Below, in pieces: positions 1 to 14,455 of a stretch of 64,000 nt of DNA. The notes beneath the pieces are model-generated. The model saw nothing but the letters and a program-made list of their open reading frames with translations, was not told the origin of the DNA and searched no databases. This stretch comes from Colius striatus. Taxonomy: Eukaryota > Chordata > Aves > Coliiformes > Coliidae. The stretch is from contig NC_084760.1 in assembly GCF_028858725.1 (NCBI RefSeq), positions 90,517,867 to 90,581,866 on the forward strand. The letters run 5' to 3'. Both the position numbers and the translations under genes were made by a program. How positions within the stretch are numbered: the stretch's first letter is position 1; each line of letters begins with the position of its first letter.

Positions 1-3000
1 TTAAGTCCAGAAAAATCCTTGTTTTCAGAAATTCTGTAATTCAGTTTTGACCTCTCTAAAGCTGGGGCATGTTTAAGTCTCTGCACGCCAACCCAAAGCA
101 TTCTTTCTCATTCACACATTTCTAGTTGTAGTAAACCCTACAGGAGGATGTGAGGATGGGGAGATTCTTTATGGAGGTCATTAAGCTCTGGGTGGTCTTC
201 TGGCTGTGCTCAAAAGGAAAATCAGTGTTTGTTGTGCTTGTAGTAGTAATTCCAGTGCATTATTTGCAGAAGAATTTGAACAGGAGATTTTGAAGTGCAC
301 TAACAAAATTTCATTCTTAGGTTTATTTGCTACAAATTCCAGTAAAGATTCTGGTGTGCACAAGAGCTCTTGTGGTCTGAGGAAATCTCCCGTGCCACTG
401 TGGATGTCTGCAGTGTAGTGTCACTTCAAAAATACCATGGCAATTTAGTTCATTTACTCAAATTTTTCATTCAGAGAGAGGATGCAGATGGGTATTGAAT
501 GACTCTCACCCTAAGGAATAAATGATTATGTAAAATTATGCCGCAGCAGAATGTGTCTGTTGTACAGCTTACATGTTATACAATCTCGAAAATGCTTCCC
601 AAAGCGATTAGCTGTGAGACTTCAGCTCAGAAGTACAAGGTAGTAGTGGTATGTGATATATTCTTAGTTTCCAAATACATGGGTTTTTTTTCTCTGTTTG
701 AGATCTGGCATACACAGGAATCTTTCTTATAGTCAAGATCTTACTGTACTAAATTAGATGAAGTTCCAGGTAACACTAATTAAATCCAAGTGTCATTTTC
801 CCATTTAAAATCGTTACATTATCTTTTCTGCTTATATTTCTACTTTAAATATTTCAACTGCCACTTTATTTATTCCATCACAGCCTAGAAGAATCTTATT
901 TTCTTAGTCTGTGATCTTGGATATTCCTGAAAAACAATTTAGGAGAAATTACTATGTTTGTGTTCTTTGTTTTCCATTTCCTCCTCCACTTCTGCACAAG
1001 TGAATTTGGGTTTTTTTAATTGACATTTAACACACCTCAGTGTATAGTTATGCTGGGGTTTTTTGAGCTAAGTTTAAACCAGCTTGCTTGGGGATGAGAA
1101 ACAGAATAACAGCAGTCATTTGGAGCAAGATGAAGGCTGGCAGGGGAAGGTAATTGTCAGATGTACTCAAGAATGTGTTTTGGCAGGTGGGCTTTTTAAC
1201 TTCTTTATCATGACAAAAGCCTCACAGTATCTCAGGGTCTTGGATGTTTTTATTGAGCAAAACAGGGGAACCTGGGGAGGCAATTCAAATTAATTAGACA
1301 TGTTAGAATGTTTTCTCAGGGCTTAAAGTTGTTGCTTGAAGAGATATTTATGTTAGAAGTTCCTTCCCTGACAGGTACAAATAAACGTTTATTGTATGTG
1401 ATGGTAAAGAGATGCCCCTGCAAGCTCTGGCATTTCAACTTGTACACAGAGCAAAGGCGTGGGAGCCTAGTCTGCTGTTTGTAATTCCTAGGTCTGAAAA
1501 ATGTTCATTTGTTAATACCTTGCAGTTACTGTCTCCTGGACAAAGGCTGTAGGGGTATCTCTATGGTGATGTAGGCATGTCTGCTGTTTTGCAGATGCAG
1601 AGACTGTTAAAGTGACATGAGCTGGTGGAAAGCAGTGTACTGCCACAACTCCTTGCATTTGGCAGGTCTCTGTTGAAGATACTTGCTCTAATGTTATTTA
1701 CTAAGAGGGAATGATGTAGCTTCAGACTTTTGCAACAGTAAAGAAATTACTAAAACCAGGAAGATTTCCAACTTAATGTTTTCATATAGCTACTGATGAT
1801 GCCATGGGTCTTTCATAGGCCAATTTTTCTTCCAAGAGCACCCAGGAGGCAATTCCAGCCTGGATCCTGCAAGGGACACCTGTTTGTTCTAGGTGACCAG
1901 ACCTAAGCTTTGTTGTTAGGTGAGTGGGTGGTTTTATTAGGACTGGGGTAAGAATTTCAGTGCATCTTGTCCTGCTGCTGATTTTAGAGGGTATGACTTC
2001 AAGCCAGAATTAGTTTGGGAAATATGTCCCTACTACAGAGCCCTAATTGTGTCAGGCTTGAGCTAATGCTGTGATAGCTTAGGTCGTACGCTAAGCAGGC
2101 AAAATGTTTGTTTTATTTATGTGATCTCTCTTTTGGATTATTGATCTGTCCCAGCAAATAGGTATCTGCACCAGAGTAACCACGTGGTGCATTTTAGTCT
2201 TTCTTACTTCAGCTCATAGTAACAAGTGCATCACCATGTATCAGTGACTCCTGAGATATGTAACTAACTGCTGCCTCTCAGGTCTTTTGAAGTAGGTTGC
2301 CACACCTTCAGGCAAAGAACAAAGTAAAGAAGGAGAGGAAATAAAGTAACACCAGAATTTTTCACTCTTTGCCTTACTGAAGGATCCACCTTATGCAGCA
2401 TTGCACGCTAATGTTTATATAGCCAGCTTTATTTTCATTTGAGGATGTTCAAAGGGGACTTTAGTGTTGTAGTGAAATGTGGGAGATGTGGATGAACAGC
2501 TGACTAGAAGTTCAAAAGCGGCTGTATAGAATGAAAGCTGGTTTATTTTCCACGTGCCAAGAATCAGTTTTGTTTTATTTAGATGGAACCAGATTATGGC
2601 ATTGAAAACCCAAGTGTATTAACATTCTTACATAAAGCAATTTGGGAACTGATGTTACAGTTGAACTAATTGTTAATCGTACAAATAGTCTTGCTGCATA
2701 TTTTCTTAAGACTCCAAGAATGTTTTGTGATACAATAGATTTAGAGAGTTATTATTCTGAGGGGAATATAGAGCAGTAAATGAGTTTAGGACTGGAGGTA
2801 CTAAGCATGGGGTTTTCTTAACTTGGGAGCATGCTGAAAATTGATTAAATATTTGTTTTCAAGTGTTTAATCTTTGTCTTTGAGGCAGGGACATGCTACC
2901 TCTGTCTTTCTCCTTAGGGCCTGTTGTAAGGCTCTATTCAAACCTTTGTGGTGCCTTACATAGGGAGTAATGCTGTGGAGGATCAGCATCCCTCTTTTGT

Positions 3001-5343
3001 TGAGGTCCTGCTTTTGTCCTGTTGTTCGCTTGACATAGCCAGAAAGAAAGGCTCATGGTTGCTGAATAGTAACTTGTGATGAATTTGAGCATTGGACTTT
3101 CCAAACCCTGAGCCTTTCAGTGTCTTTGCTGACAATAATCTACTGTTTCTAAGCATTTAAAAGAAAAACCCTAACAATAAAAAAATATCCCTGTTCTGCA
3201 CATCTGGGGAAAAAACATGGAGTCTCTGTTGGTTTTGTTATTATTTTAAAAATAAATAATCTTTTAAAAAATGAGTTGTTCTTTAAGACTGATGGGCTTT
3301 TTCCATTTAGGTATTTCAAATTTTACTCTGTGATATGTTCAAACAGTGATTTATAAAGGGGTTATAAAAGTCATCAAGCTTTTTATTTTTTTAATCTTTT
3401 TGACCTTTCACTATTCTGAGAAGGTCAACATATAAAACAACTGAAATATAGTTAAAAAGGGGGGAAAAAAGATATGCTACCCTTTCTTTATGTCCCAGAA
3501 CAGAGTACTTGTGTTTGCACTAAAAAAGATGATTACTATGTGAACATCTTAAGGTCTGCCTGTAGACCTGCCTCATCTATAACTTTAATTTCAGGTACCC
3601 TATCTGAGATGATATCAGGCTTTACTGGACATAGCATTTGAAGTGAATTGATGCAAGAGTGGAAAGTGTCTAGGAGGCCTTACTCTGGGGAAAAGGATTG
3701 TTGGGGTGAGAGAGTTACTCTTAGGAGTAGGTGTTAATGGGAGCAGCTGTGAAGACAGCAACAACAACAACAAAAAAAACCAGAATAGAACACAGTACAG
3801 ACATCTTGAGAAACCGATGTAGAGTTCTTTTTTTGAACTGTGCCCTGGGAGATTCCTTTCAGGAAGGAAAGTGTTAAGACTTGTTACCCTACTTTTGTCA
3901 GAGTAGACTATTTCTGCTTTGATTACCTGTTAAAAATGTGCATCTTGTTGGGCAGACTTCTAGCATGTAAATAACTTCTGTCAGTGTGATATGATGTGTT
4001 AGATTTACAGTGAAGGACCCACATTCTCTGTTCCTCATTTCTCCTGCTATTAAGTTCTTTGTGCCACTCTCTCCTAAAACTTGGAAGGACATCAGCTTAA
4101 ATATGCTGTTGCTTTATGTATTGTGTGTTCCTAGGCGTGTGACAAACAAGAGACATGAGTGATCTACAGTGATAGTAAACTTACTACAGGTTTTGTATCT
4201 AGTAGGCAAGTCTGCATCTGCAGTGGAGGCTGCAAAATATAACTCCCATCTGCTGTACAGTATTATGAGATGGTAGTTACTTAAGCTAGAGCTGAGTCAG
4301 TTCAAGTCTGTGCTTTACTGCAGGAGAGTGGGAAAAGCACACCTGAGATGCCTGTATGAACTTTGCTTCAAAGACCCTGCAAAAGTAAATTACTTATTAT
4401 TTTCTGTACCCTTGATTCCACTTTTGGAGCTTTTTTTTTCTTTTGTTCCGCTTCACTGCTGGACTCTGAGCCACACTGTACCTTGGAAGCATTTTTGCTA
4501 CTAAGGTTTAAACCACTAAAATCCTTCCTTAGTATGTGGAACAATTCTTAGTATTTTCCTTCAGTAGGAATAGCTTACAACCGTTCTTTAGCACTGATGC
4601 CACAGGATGGGGCTGTTGCACTGCCCAAATATGATCTGGCACTTAAAGGAACTGCAAGCAAGCCCTGTTTTCAGTGTTAACCTAAAACTATGCCCTTGTC
4701 ACTTTTCTTTGTTATTCACCAGTCCAAGTAATGTGGCCTCAGTTTATCCACTTTCAAGAGGTAGGAAATTTGGAGTAGTGTTGTTGGCTTGCTGAGTGTA
4801 GATCAACTTTGCTTCTATTAGAGGCAGCTTTGCACCATATGACAAGCCCAGGTAGTGAGGTAATAATACACATAAAGGGAATTTGATTCACGTATCACAG
4901 AATATGTTAAATATTAAATTTGGGGGGTTTAAAGCCTTTATTAAATCCATATTTGTGTTTTAGAAATGTGCCAAAAAATGTTCTAATGAAGCAGCACCTG
5001 GGGGTTAATAAATGATATCATGAATCCATTCTGATTGCCAAGAAAGATTTTAATAAAGGAAGCCATGCTCGGGGTTGACTGTTTCATCCATGAGGAGTAA
5101 TTGTTTTGTTTCCATATTTCTTTTATTGGTTGGTTAAAACAACTTTAATTTTTAGCATCAAGTAATTTGTGATAGTCCTGTATATTTCTATGTACTGTTT
5201 GCATAAAGATCTAGCCCTCAGTAGGGCTGCTCATGCAAAGTGTGAGAGCTGTTATTTTGATTGCATGAGGAATTTCCATCTTTTACTACCTTTCACGTTG
5301 GTCTCATTTTCCCCTGTTCCCTCTTCTCCTCTCAAACATTCAG
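1..5343 (+). other. RRP15: Last intron of RRP15 (3' part)
   Basis: This stretch ends in a pyrimidine-rich tract and a CAG acceptor at 5341-5343, directly before the RRP15 terminal exon, so it is intron. I looked for the preceding RRP15 exon and for other coding exons in both strands and saw none. It is AT-rich and CpG-poor, with only short chance ORFs. A small CAA-type repeat lies near 3758-3780. No interspersed repeat was recognised with confidence. The intron's 5' end is outside the window. Confidence 0.75.
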
Positions 5344-5496
5344 GGTGAAGTGAAGTCTGAAGAAGGGCCAGAATGGAATATACTGCGTGATGACTTCATG
5401 ATGGGAGCATCTATGAAAGACTGGGACAAGGAAAGTGATGGAGAGGGCAATACAGAACAAGGAGGTGGTCTGAAACAAGAAGACGACAGTGACTGA
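5344..5496 (+). CDS. RRP15: RRP15 terminal coding exon (C-terminal 50 residues)
   Basis: The exon encodes the C-terminus of RRP15 homolog, a nucleolar factor of pre-60S (27S/32S pre-rRNA) processing. It begins after a polypyrimidine tract and CAG (5341-5343) in phase 0, reads [11 protein letters not shown], then [21 protein letters not shown], and ends in an acidic tail before TGA at 5494-5496. The block from EEGP through DKESDG is the conserved C-terminal signature I know from vertebrate RRP15; the Gly/Gln-rich acidic end after it differs from the mammalian one. Only the last exon is in the window; the conserved central domain lies upstream. TGFB2 follows on the same strand about 13 kb downstream, as in other vertebrates. 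The identification rests on remembered family sequence, not a search, but reading frame, splice site and synteny agree. Confidence 0.92.
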   Translation, partial: GEVKSEEGPEWNILRDDFMMGASMKDWDKESDGEGNTEQGGGLKQEDDSD

Positions 5497-5897
5497 AAAA
5501 CATTCAAGATAATGTTTTATCTTCTCAACTTTCTTTGGATAACAAGTCAGCATTCTGTGAATGTACAACACTTGGAGGATATCTCTTTTTTAAAAACAAA
5601 AAGAATAGACTTGCACAGCTTTGGAGTGTGTTCCATGTCAAACTTTTATTTAATATTGCTTCGCCTGCTATACTGAAACCCTGAAATATTTTCCAAAACA
5701 TGTATAATTTTCAACATATTTCCAAAACATTTTGTACAGTCAAAATAGTGGCACCTGCCCAATGAAAGATTGATTTTGCCAAGGTCATTAAAAGTTTATA
5801 CATTAGTCATGGCAATTGATGTATTAGTGTGCCTGCATTTCCAAATCAGTGTTGCACTTTGAAAAGTTGTTAGCAATTCGCAGTAGAAATGGCTTAC

Positions 5898-5903
5898 AAT
5901 AAA
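5898..5903 (+). terminator. RRP15: Candidate proximal polyadenylation signal of RRP15
   Basis: Canonical AATAAA about 400 bases after the RRP15 stop codon. The downstream sequence is less clearly GT-rich than for the second signal, so this is probably the minor site. Confidence 0.45.
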
Positions 5904-5983
5904 CACAGAAATGCCGTCACCTTGTAAAGTTATCAGACTCCTATAGAGCCTTTACTACTTTGGCCAGAAATGGTTTTGTATAT

Positions 5984-5989
5984 AATAAA
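5984..5989 (+). terminator. RRP15: Candidate main polyadenylation signal of RRP15
   Basis: Canonical AATAAA preceded by TGTA-type motifs (CFIm-like) and followed within 15-35 bases by a TG-rich stretch. This is the usual arrangement of a working vertebrate poly(A) site. Confidence 0.6.
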
Positions 5990-8723
5990 GAAAAGCAACC
6001 ATTAATGTGATAGTTCTGGTCTTGGAGCTTTAATTTGATTGGAGTCAACTCTGGTAACATAATTGTAAAAAGACAGACTTGACCCTATTGATTGGCGTTT
6101 ATATTTTTATATGTATATGCGTGTGTGTATATTTTTTCCATTACAAGTCTGAAGTTGTGTAAGTTAAGACTGCTAAGAGAGGAAAGGACAGTCATTGCTA
6201 TTGTTTTTGTTGGAGGAGGGAAGGTTTTTCTAGCAGTACTGCATAAAATTGTATTCAGTGTTGCTATATTTGCAGTTTTTGGTGTTCTGGCCTTTTTCAA
6301 TAAGGAGCTAGACCTCCAAGATCTATCCTGTGGGTTTTGTCAGTTATTATGCTAATACCTCAGGTCTGTAAAGGGTCAAACAAAAGCCTCCTCTTAGGGG
6401 CATGCAGTTACCACTGCCAAATTTTGGAAGACATTTGTCCATGTGATACTGTTGGTGTTGTTTAAGCTACAGCAGTTTCTCCTAATTTGTTGTTTGGTTG
6501 CAAAGGTGCGGGAGCTAAAATACCAAAGAAGAATATATTCTATATAAGCGTATGCATACAGAAGGAAGGACATTGTGACAGTGTTCTAAATGAGAGGCTG
6601 GGGTTGAATACTGCTGCCTTCACTGTTCCAGACTGGATGTCTGATGCTGTGTCGTTTGTTTAACTTTGCTATCGTATTTCCCCATTTGCTATGTGAAGAA
6701 AATGCCTTGGGGCCTATTAATTGATACTTAAAATACATAGTACTATTCAGTCTGTTTCTACAGATGTCTTAGGTACAAACCTTTCTTTGTACCTGCTTAA
6801 ATGCAAGATATGATTAGGAGTGACTTTGAAATTTTCAGCCTTCAGCGTTGAAATGTGTGGTAGGACAGTGGATTTAGATTTTCCTAATGAAGGCATTGAG
6901 GAGAGAGGTTTTGGACTTTGTGTATACTGCAGGATAAAAAATATACACACAAAATGGCAGAGAAACCCATCCTAACAACTGGCAATGGTTGTGTTATCCC
7001 TAGACTATTCATCTGGTACATATTGTAGCATAATTCTTTGAGGAAAACTCAAAGCTAACAGCAGAAATGTTTAGATTTTCAAGCTGTTTTGAGTGTAAAA
7101 CATATTAGGTATCTGAGGAGACATTAGCTTGTGGCCTGATATTTATTATCACAAATGAAGGCATACACCCAAAATATCAAGTGGCAAAACCACAGAAGTT
7201 TGACATATGCTTATCCTGGCTTCTGAAGGCTAGACATCTGTGTAGCAGTTCAGCAAGAGCTGGCATCTCATTAGTGCAATACAAAAATATACTACAATGA
7301 ATTTTGAGTCCGTGAAGCAGCAGCACAATAGTCTAATCTGACATTGCTTGCTTTCTACAGAGTTGAGTTCCTTCAGAAAAAATTACATCAGCACCCTTAA
7401 ATCTACAGTCACTCTCTAGTTTGCTTGCGATCACCAGTCTCTGTCTAAGATAAAACTTTTGGAAAACAATCTGATTCTTCTTAAGAACTACAAGATCCTG
7501 AGGTGGCCATTAAAAATTTTCAAATAGTTTCAGAGTACTTCTAGAATACTTGGGTGTTTGTGAGTTTTATTTGTGCATTTCTGAAGTATTGTTTTGATTA
7601 AAGCACTGAAGTGTCATTTACATTTTTAAGAAAAACATGGAATAGACATTGCTTAAAGTATCTTGACCTTCCATTTCATTTTGAGTGTGCAGCAGTACTT
7701 TTGCCTCTAAGTGGAGATAGTGTCTTGGCTTTTAAGGAGCATAATAGGTTTTTCTGTACACGGGGTAGGTTTTTTTTCTTTTGATATTGTGCCTTGCCTT
7801 TGCCTTTTCCTTTGGTTGTACCATATGCAGAGGAGCTCCTAGAATAACTTAAATTGGTAACCACCTCCAAAAAATAAATAAACTTAGGACTCTTAAGGCA
7901 GATGGGAGTGGTACATTTTAATTGTAGATATTTGGTGGCTGATTTCCTTCACAAGTTTTGTTTTAATTGACTAGGAACTGAAAAGAAGAGCTAAGCCCTG
8001 TTTGGCTCAGACACCTTCCAGTCTCAGCAGCAGGATCAGCTGTCCTACTCACTTCCCTACCGACTTTTTCAGTAATGTTCTTCCTTTTTGATAGCTACCA
8101 ACAACAACCTTCAGTGACTTTTCCCAGCTATCAGACTACTCTGTTTTGCCTGCTCCCATGAATATCTCTGCTTAAGCAAAGCTGTGCTGCTGCCCTTCAT
8201 TCCAGAGAGCATGAATCATCTCAAAACTCTGTATATTTCTGTACCTATCTATATAAAGCCAATAAGGATGGGGTGGTTCCAGTTTTGTTAGGCTTCAAGC
8301 CAACTCCAGAGTATGTAGTTTAATATTCTATGGATCGCATACAAAGCAACAAAGTTTTGTTTAATAAGTGAGGGCACAGGGTCAGCTCTTGCCCATGTCT
8401 CTCATCCTCTGGTCTAACTTCTCTTCACATTAATTATGATTTTTGTTTTTTTTTCAGGAGGAAAATGAGTTGGCTTATTAAAAAAGAAATTAAAAATCTT
8501 ATCCCTGCTTTTCTTCAGCCTGCTGTTAGGGAAATACTTTGAGAGTAGTGGTGGCATATCCTTGTTGTGCCTGATGGTGCTAGCTGCATCACAGTGTCTT
8601 CCCCGCTAAAACACAGAGGGAAGAGCTCTCACTTCTGCAGCTGTGAGGCAGGTTCTCCTGGGTTCACTAGTTGAGCAGAACAAAAGATCTGGAAGCTGCT
8701 TCCTAGTGGAGATAGGGTTTTTT

Positions 8724-8740
8724 GTGTGCGTGTGTGTGTG
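8724..8740. repeat. Short (TG)n microsatellite
   Basis: Interrupted TG dinucleotide run with one C substitution in the intergenic region. It is short and carries no further signal. Confidence 0.7.
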
Positions 8741-11700
8741 TTTTGTTATAAAGAGAGAAATGAATTATTTGGAGGACATAAAAGTATTTCGACTCACTCC
8801 TGCTTCCAGAAGAAGGTGGTCTGTAAAGCCGCATCTGTTCAGAGCTGGCTCAGTAGCTGTCTCCAGGGAGGAAGGCAGAAGTCATCTGGCACACAACACT
8901 GCACAATTTAAAATGACAAACTTCTCATTCTTACGAAACAAGTGCTGGCATAGTTAATATCTACACAGAGCACTCATCAGTGTTGTTCACTTCCAACCCC
9001 TGCAAATTGCTCAATGACTTCTTCAAGACTTGCTGAGGTAAGGAGTAAGAAGGCCAGAAGGCGGCCTGAGGTAGTGAAGACTCTCTTAGGATCTTGTTAA
9101 CTAGATAGGATCCTAGTGCTAAATAAAATGTTAAACTTAGCCTTTAGGATGTCAGTGGCAGACACAGGAGACCAGACAAGTTCTTGGTTAACAAATGGTA
9201 GAAAATGTTGATTTACTTCACTGCTGTTCTAAAGCAATGGCTTTTAACCTTTTGTCAGTATGTAAACCTGAAAGGTTTCACCTCTGTAGATGATCTTTTC
9301 CATTTTCATTCCTCTTCAGACTGATAGGAATGGCTGATATTCTTAGACAAAGCATTTTGTTTTCAAATGCCTCTTTTTAATTACTTTTCTGTCATAGAGG
9401 ACATTTTGAAGTAAAACTCTGGTCAAACTGAACAGCTTCAACACCAAGGATGCTTGTATTTGTGCTTCATCCTTTGGAATGGTTTATTTTTGTTTATGTC
9501 CATATGTTTAATCTGTTGGATATCAAATTGTAAAAAGAATTGGGAAAGTTTCACCAAGCCTTCACATGTGACCACAGGAGCACAGGTAGATTCGAAGAGA
9601 CACTTTGGAAGGTGATTTAGGAATACCGAAAAAAAGCATTATTTCTTCTCAGCACCTCAGTCTTTTCAATAGCCCATTTGCTCATGCCAGGAAGTGAACT
9701 TTTTGAGTGTTATTTTGCAGCATTTTCTTAGTGTTTCTTAATTCTCTTTTCAGTATGTGTGGTTAAATGTGAACTGCTAACCAGGATCAGATTTCCATTG
9801 CGGTTTGATACCCCTAGATTTCTTGCAGATATAAGTTGTTCTCAGAAGTAGCTAATAATTAATAGAAATAGTTCACTTAAAAGATCACTTATCAGAAACT
9901 TCATCTGTAGTTTAGAAATGGTTAAATATACAATTTGCTGATGTTGCGTGCTCATCAGATCTTTAAATATGTCTGTTATAGACATGTGTTAGTTTCACAA
10001 GTAGAATGTCACAGAGGGTTGTTTGTCATAGTTTTAAAACCTGTTTGAATAATGAAGTACTTAAAAGAATCCAAAAGCCATTTATGAGCCTTTTATAAAC
10101 TGCATTATGAATGTAATCTTGGAGATTGTGACTTTAGAGCCTCAGGCTATTTAATCACTTTGTTGCTTTTAGCTTTGTTTTTCTATCCCAGCAATGGAGG
10201 ACATTCCCACTCTTGTTCAGAACAGAAATACTTACAAGTGTTGCTTGATCCAAGCAAAGTGGTAGTGAAAAGCCTTCTTGGTTATTTGGATGTTTGCATT
10301 GACTTGCAGAGTGGATATGGTTTATCTAAAGAGGATTGTCTTTGTTTTTTGATTGATCCATACATCAAAGTTTGTGAGCAATGATGCATTAGATGAGTAG
10401 GAACCTACACGTGGAAACACAAATATCAACAATCAGCTTCATTCCCAGCTCTGCCATTGGCAGAGATTTCTTAAGAGTATGTTTTTGATGCAGACTTAGA
10501 ATACCCTATATCCAGGGACAAAAGTCACCACCTCACAGTGCTCCTTAGACATGAAGGGTGATCAGGACCACATTGTTAGCCTTTCTACTATTGTGTAGGT
10601 CTGCTTCCTCAGTTAAAATCCCAATGAGTTTCAAAAGAGGTTCATAAGCAAAGGATGTTACACAGCTACGTGTTGGTAACAGTAGTGTAGTTTTGTATAC
10701 ACTTGTTTTTTGAGCGAGTGAAATACTTGACAGCACCTGCTGAAATGTTTTGTGCATATGAAAGAAATAAGAATTTTATGAAGCTTTTTCTTAATAAAAA
10801 ACTTAAGTGGGTGTCACTTCATGACAACAGAAAAAGACTGAAGATTTTTCAGAGCCTTCAGGCAAAATCTTAAATGTAAGATCTCGTTACTCTGCCAAAA
10901 TAACGTATTAGATCTAAGTATAAATATACTTCCACTAAGAAGATAGATCAAACAAATCCAGCTTTGGAAGATGATATATTGACATCATTCTCGTGCATTG
11001 GTGTTAGCAAAGGGACCTGGCAGTCCTTGACAGATGTTCAATACCTTTCTGATGTACCAGTGCAACCAGCAGATCAGATCAGGATTGCCAATGTCACTAC
11101 TGTTCTCTCCATCTTCTATGTTAGGTACTTTCATTGACTTTGGTTTTTAACTGCCAAAGCGTTCTTTTAAGTTTTGGTGTCATTGCCTTGAATAAAAGCA
11201 GAAGTGAATTGTGAAAAAGTTAGTTCAAGTAAGAAGGGAAATGAATTACCTGTCTGTCTTTCCATCCTGTCAGTGTTATGCAGACTGGAGACAGACTGTC
11301 TTTGGTTGTCCTTCACTTCAGTTACCTTTGAAGTGTATTGCTGGACCATCTGCCTTGTAACAAATTAATTTCTTTTAATTTCTTAAGAGACTGGAATGAT
11401 GGGTCTGTGGACTTGGGTCCTTTATGTGGGATAGTACCATGTGTGACATCTGCATTGTCAGCCAATGTGTAGGCTTTTCTAAGATCAGACTTTGCTGTCA
11501 ATGAGGTGGATATTCAAATAACACTGATTTGTGAGAGCAGGCATTTTAATTGTCAAGTCTATAGCCTGATGAAGTTTGTAAGTTAATGTCCAAAGGACAG
11601 ATAGAGTTGATATCATAGAATGAGTTGATATATTTAATTAAGATAGTTCTCCCATTCATGTTACCTGTTGTTCTTAAATCTTGTTTGCATAATAACTTTC

Positions 11701-14208
11701 TCTTATTTTCTAGAAAATACAAGACTTCTAAATTTGTGGGAAAACACCACAATTCTTTTGATCTTCTTTATGCTTTTAGAGATCTTCGTCCTTAACCCAC
11801 ATCCTGCTTTGGATGATAGAGGAGGTGCTCTTAGGTGGTCCTACTTCTGGAGAGCACTTCACAGAGCACACTCCCAGTGCAAACCACCCAGCCTGAGAGG
11901 GGTCATGTGTGCTTGTCTGAGTTTCAAAAAGGGATGTTGCACAAATTCTTTGTGTGGTGTACAGCTGGATGTGGTACCACACTGAACCCCAGGGTGGGCC
12001 TGGTGGAGATGCCTCTCAGCTTACTGAGGGTAGGCTGGACCCAAGCTGGAACCTCTGGGTGGCATGAATCAGGAAAGCACAGAGCATCTCCATCTGGGTA
12101 GAGGGCTTGGAAGCCCTGCTGCTGGGAAAGCTGAGCAGTTCTGTAAACCTTGTAGACTGCAGAGCCTGCAGCTGAAAACCAGGAGAGTATGTGTCTTTAA
12201 CCGCAATCCTGTCTGTTCAGGAGAAGCAGATATTGAACACCTTCACTACTCCATATACATGACTTGTTCTAGATCCAGCTCTAAAATAATCTAGATCTAG
12301 CTCAATTATCATCACTATTACAGAAACGGATCTTCCTATTTCTAGATTGAGTCCCCAGGCTCAAACCATCTAGATGGAAGGGGACAGCCTAATCAACCAT
12401 CCAAGAATACCACTTTCACTGATTCCAGTAGCCAAGCATAGAAAACAGGTTTAAAAATGTGTAGGGCTGAAAGGCGACCCACAGACCTCCAGAGCTAGTT
12501 TCGTGAGTGCAGCACAAAAGCTTGAATACTGCATGAGTTCTGGTTTGGTTTGCTGTTGATTTTTTTTTTTACCCTTGAGGTAATATAAAACAGTGCATTG
12601 CTTTCTGTAGGCTTGCTAGGATCACCTTGAATATGTGTTGCTTAAAAAAACATTAGGAAAAAACATTTCTGAAACTGCATTAGTTTGTTAGAGCTTTTCC
12701 TCTAATGCAGACTATACAGGCAGCTTGTGAAGAAAGGAGGACTCCGGATACAGGGCTGTTTGGTTTTTGTATCTGCAGAATATGACTTAAAGTATGGCGT
12801 TACTAGCTGGCCCATTTTTTTGAAGTCGATGCCAACTAATCTTGCTCTCTCTGTAACCTTAAAACTTCAGCAGTGCAATCTGGGCTCATATTCTAACTTG
12901 AGTTGCATACATTTATTCAACAAATTACAATTCTGTAGGTGCTCTGTTAGGAATACAATATTTATAGATATCATTTGTGTGGTACTTAATGAGGTATAAC
13001 CCAAATCATCACTGAGCAGTTCAGAAATAGAAGGCAACAGCTGTAATACTCAGAAAGATGCAGGTCAGAAGTTCAAACATTGAGATTAAAGGGATGACTT
13101 TTATTCTACTGTCTTTACTTTGTCATGCTTGCTATAAGCAGATGTCAAGACCCTCTGGTGTATAAACTACTGTGCTTATATTCCTCTCCCTTTTTTATTA
13201 TTGTTTTTATTTTTAGTTAGTGAATCTGATCATTTTCCTCTGCTGATATTTCTGTCCTACTGACTGTAGTGGAAACAGGATTTCCTGTGGTGATTAAAGC
13301 CACAGGTGCTAGGATTAAGGCAGGCTTTTTTTTTTGGTGGTACATAGACTAAAACTGGAATGGTACAGAGAAGATTAGTGTGGCATCCCCAGGGCTGACA
13401 AGCAGATTTGGAAGAGCAAAAGGAGATCAAACTGGGAGGTGTAACCATGAAGGAATTTCTCTGGCAGTCACAAAAATTTTTATCAAGACTTCCATCTTAA
13501 CTGATTTAAAGATGGGAATTGGCTGTTGGAAGCAGAAACTTCTTTGGATGCAACAATGGTGGGTGAAGCTTTTATAGAAAACTTATTTTTAGGATAGGTG
13601 GTTTAGACCATTGATAGTTGCTTCCCTTCCTTCAGACCCCCCCATAGTGTCCAGCTGTGCTCTTTGGAGAGAAAGGGCCGCTTAGCTACAGGGCTGCTAT
13701 TTTCTGGGTTGTTGAATCCAAACCATGTAAGTTTCAGATAACTCTAGCACAGAAATACAGACTAATGGTGACGCTCCTTTGTATTCCCTCTTCCTCTCAC
13801 CTGTAAGACTTCTAGGCACGGAGTTAGATTCTAGGGATGGTTACAACATCTCAGCACCTCCTGAGCATTCACCTTTCTTTCAAATTTTAGTCATTCTGGC
13901 TTGAGTTGTCTTGGGATCAGGATCATGATCCTTTCTAAAGTTCCTTTTTTTTTTCTTTTCTTTGTAATTGCCTTCTAGATGCCTTTTATTAAGGTGCAGT
14001 TTTAAACACACAGACTATACATACTGTGTGGACATGACAGCCTGCTGTTTGCTGTAATACTTTATTCCCACTCCATGGTGGAGGTGGTGCCATTCCATAA
14101 GATCACAGAGGTGACAACTGAATGGGTTTTTGGACCAGATCCTGTGGAGTACTCTCTTGTGATTGTTTCCACTGAAGTTATTAAATCTATTTGTAGGAAT
14201 GAGAACTT

Positions 14209-14455
14209 TTACTTTTAAATATATATATGTGTGTATGAAAAGAAATAAAATGTGTCTAGCCATAAATTTCTATATACAAGTTCTCATTTCTACCGTATAT
14301 AACCTATATTACGTATTTGTTTATATATATATGAAATATATTAAAAAATAAAAGCTCACATTCCTCCAAATATATTCTCTCTATATATATCAGAAACATA
14401 CCTTTGATTTGCAAGTTGACAAGTAGTTACATATGTATATGTATATATGGATAGC
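14209..14455. repeat. AT-rich low-complexity block with (TA)n runs
   Basis: Several separate TA/TG dinucleotide runs (near 14219, 14322, 14383 and 14430) lie in a 250-base AT-rich stretch. It looks like a degenerating microsatellite cluster. A matrix-attachment role is possible but nothing in the sequence proves it. Confidence 0.6.

Larger units (their letters stand above)
5497..6010 (+). other. RRP15: RRP15 3' UTR
   Basis: Non-coding sequence after the RRP15 stop. It contains AATAAA at 5898-5903 and at 5984-5989, and a T/G-rich stretch at about 6006-6024 suited to cleavage-factor binding. The end is an estimate, about 15-25 bases past the second signal. A longer alternative 3' UTR cannot be excluded from sequence alone. 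Confidence 0.6.

Noticed and set aside
11770..12200. GC-richer block considered as a solo LTR or gene fragment
   Set aside because: I found no terminal inverted TG..CA ends, poly(A) signal pair or target-site duplication, and overlapping ORFs have no resemblance to known proteins.
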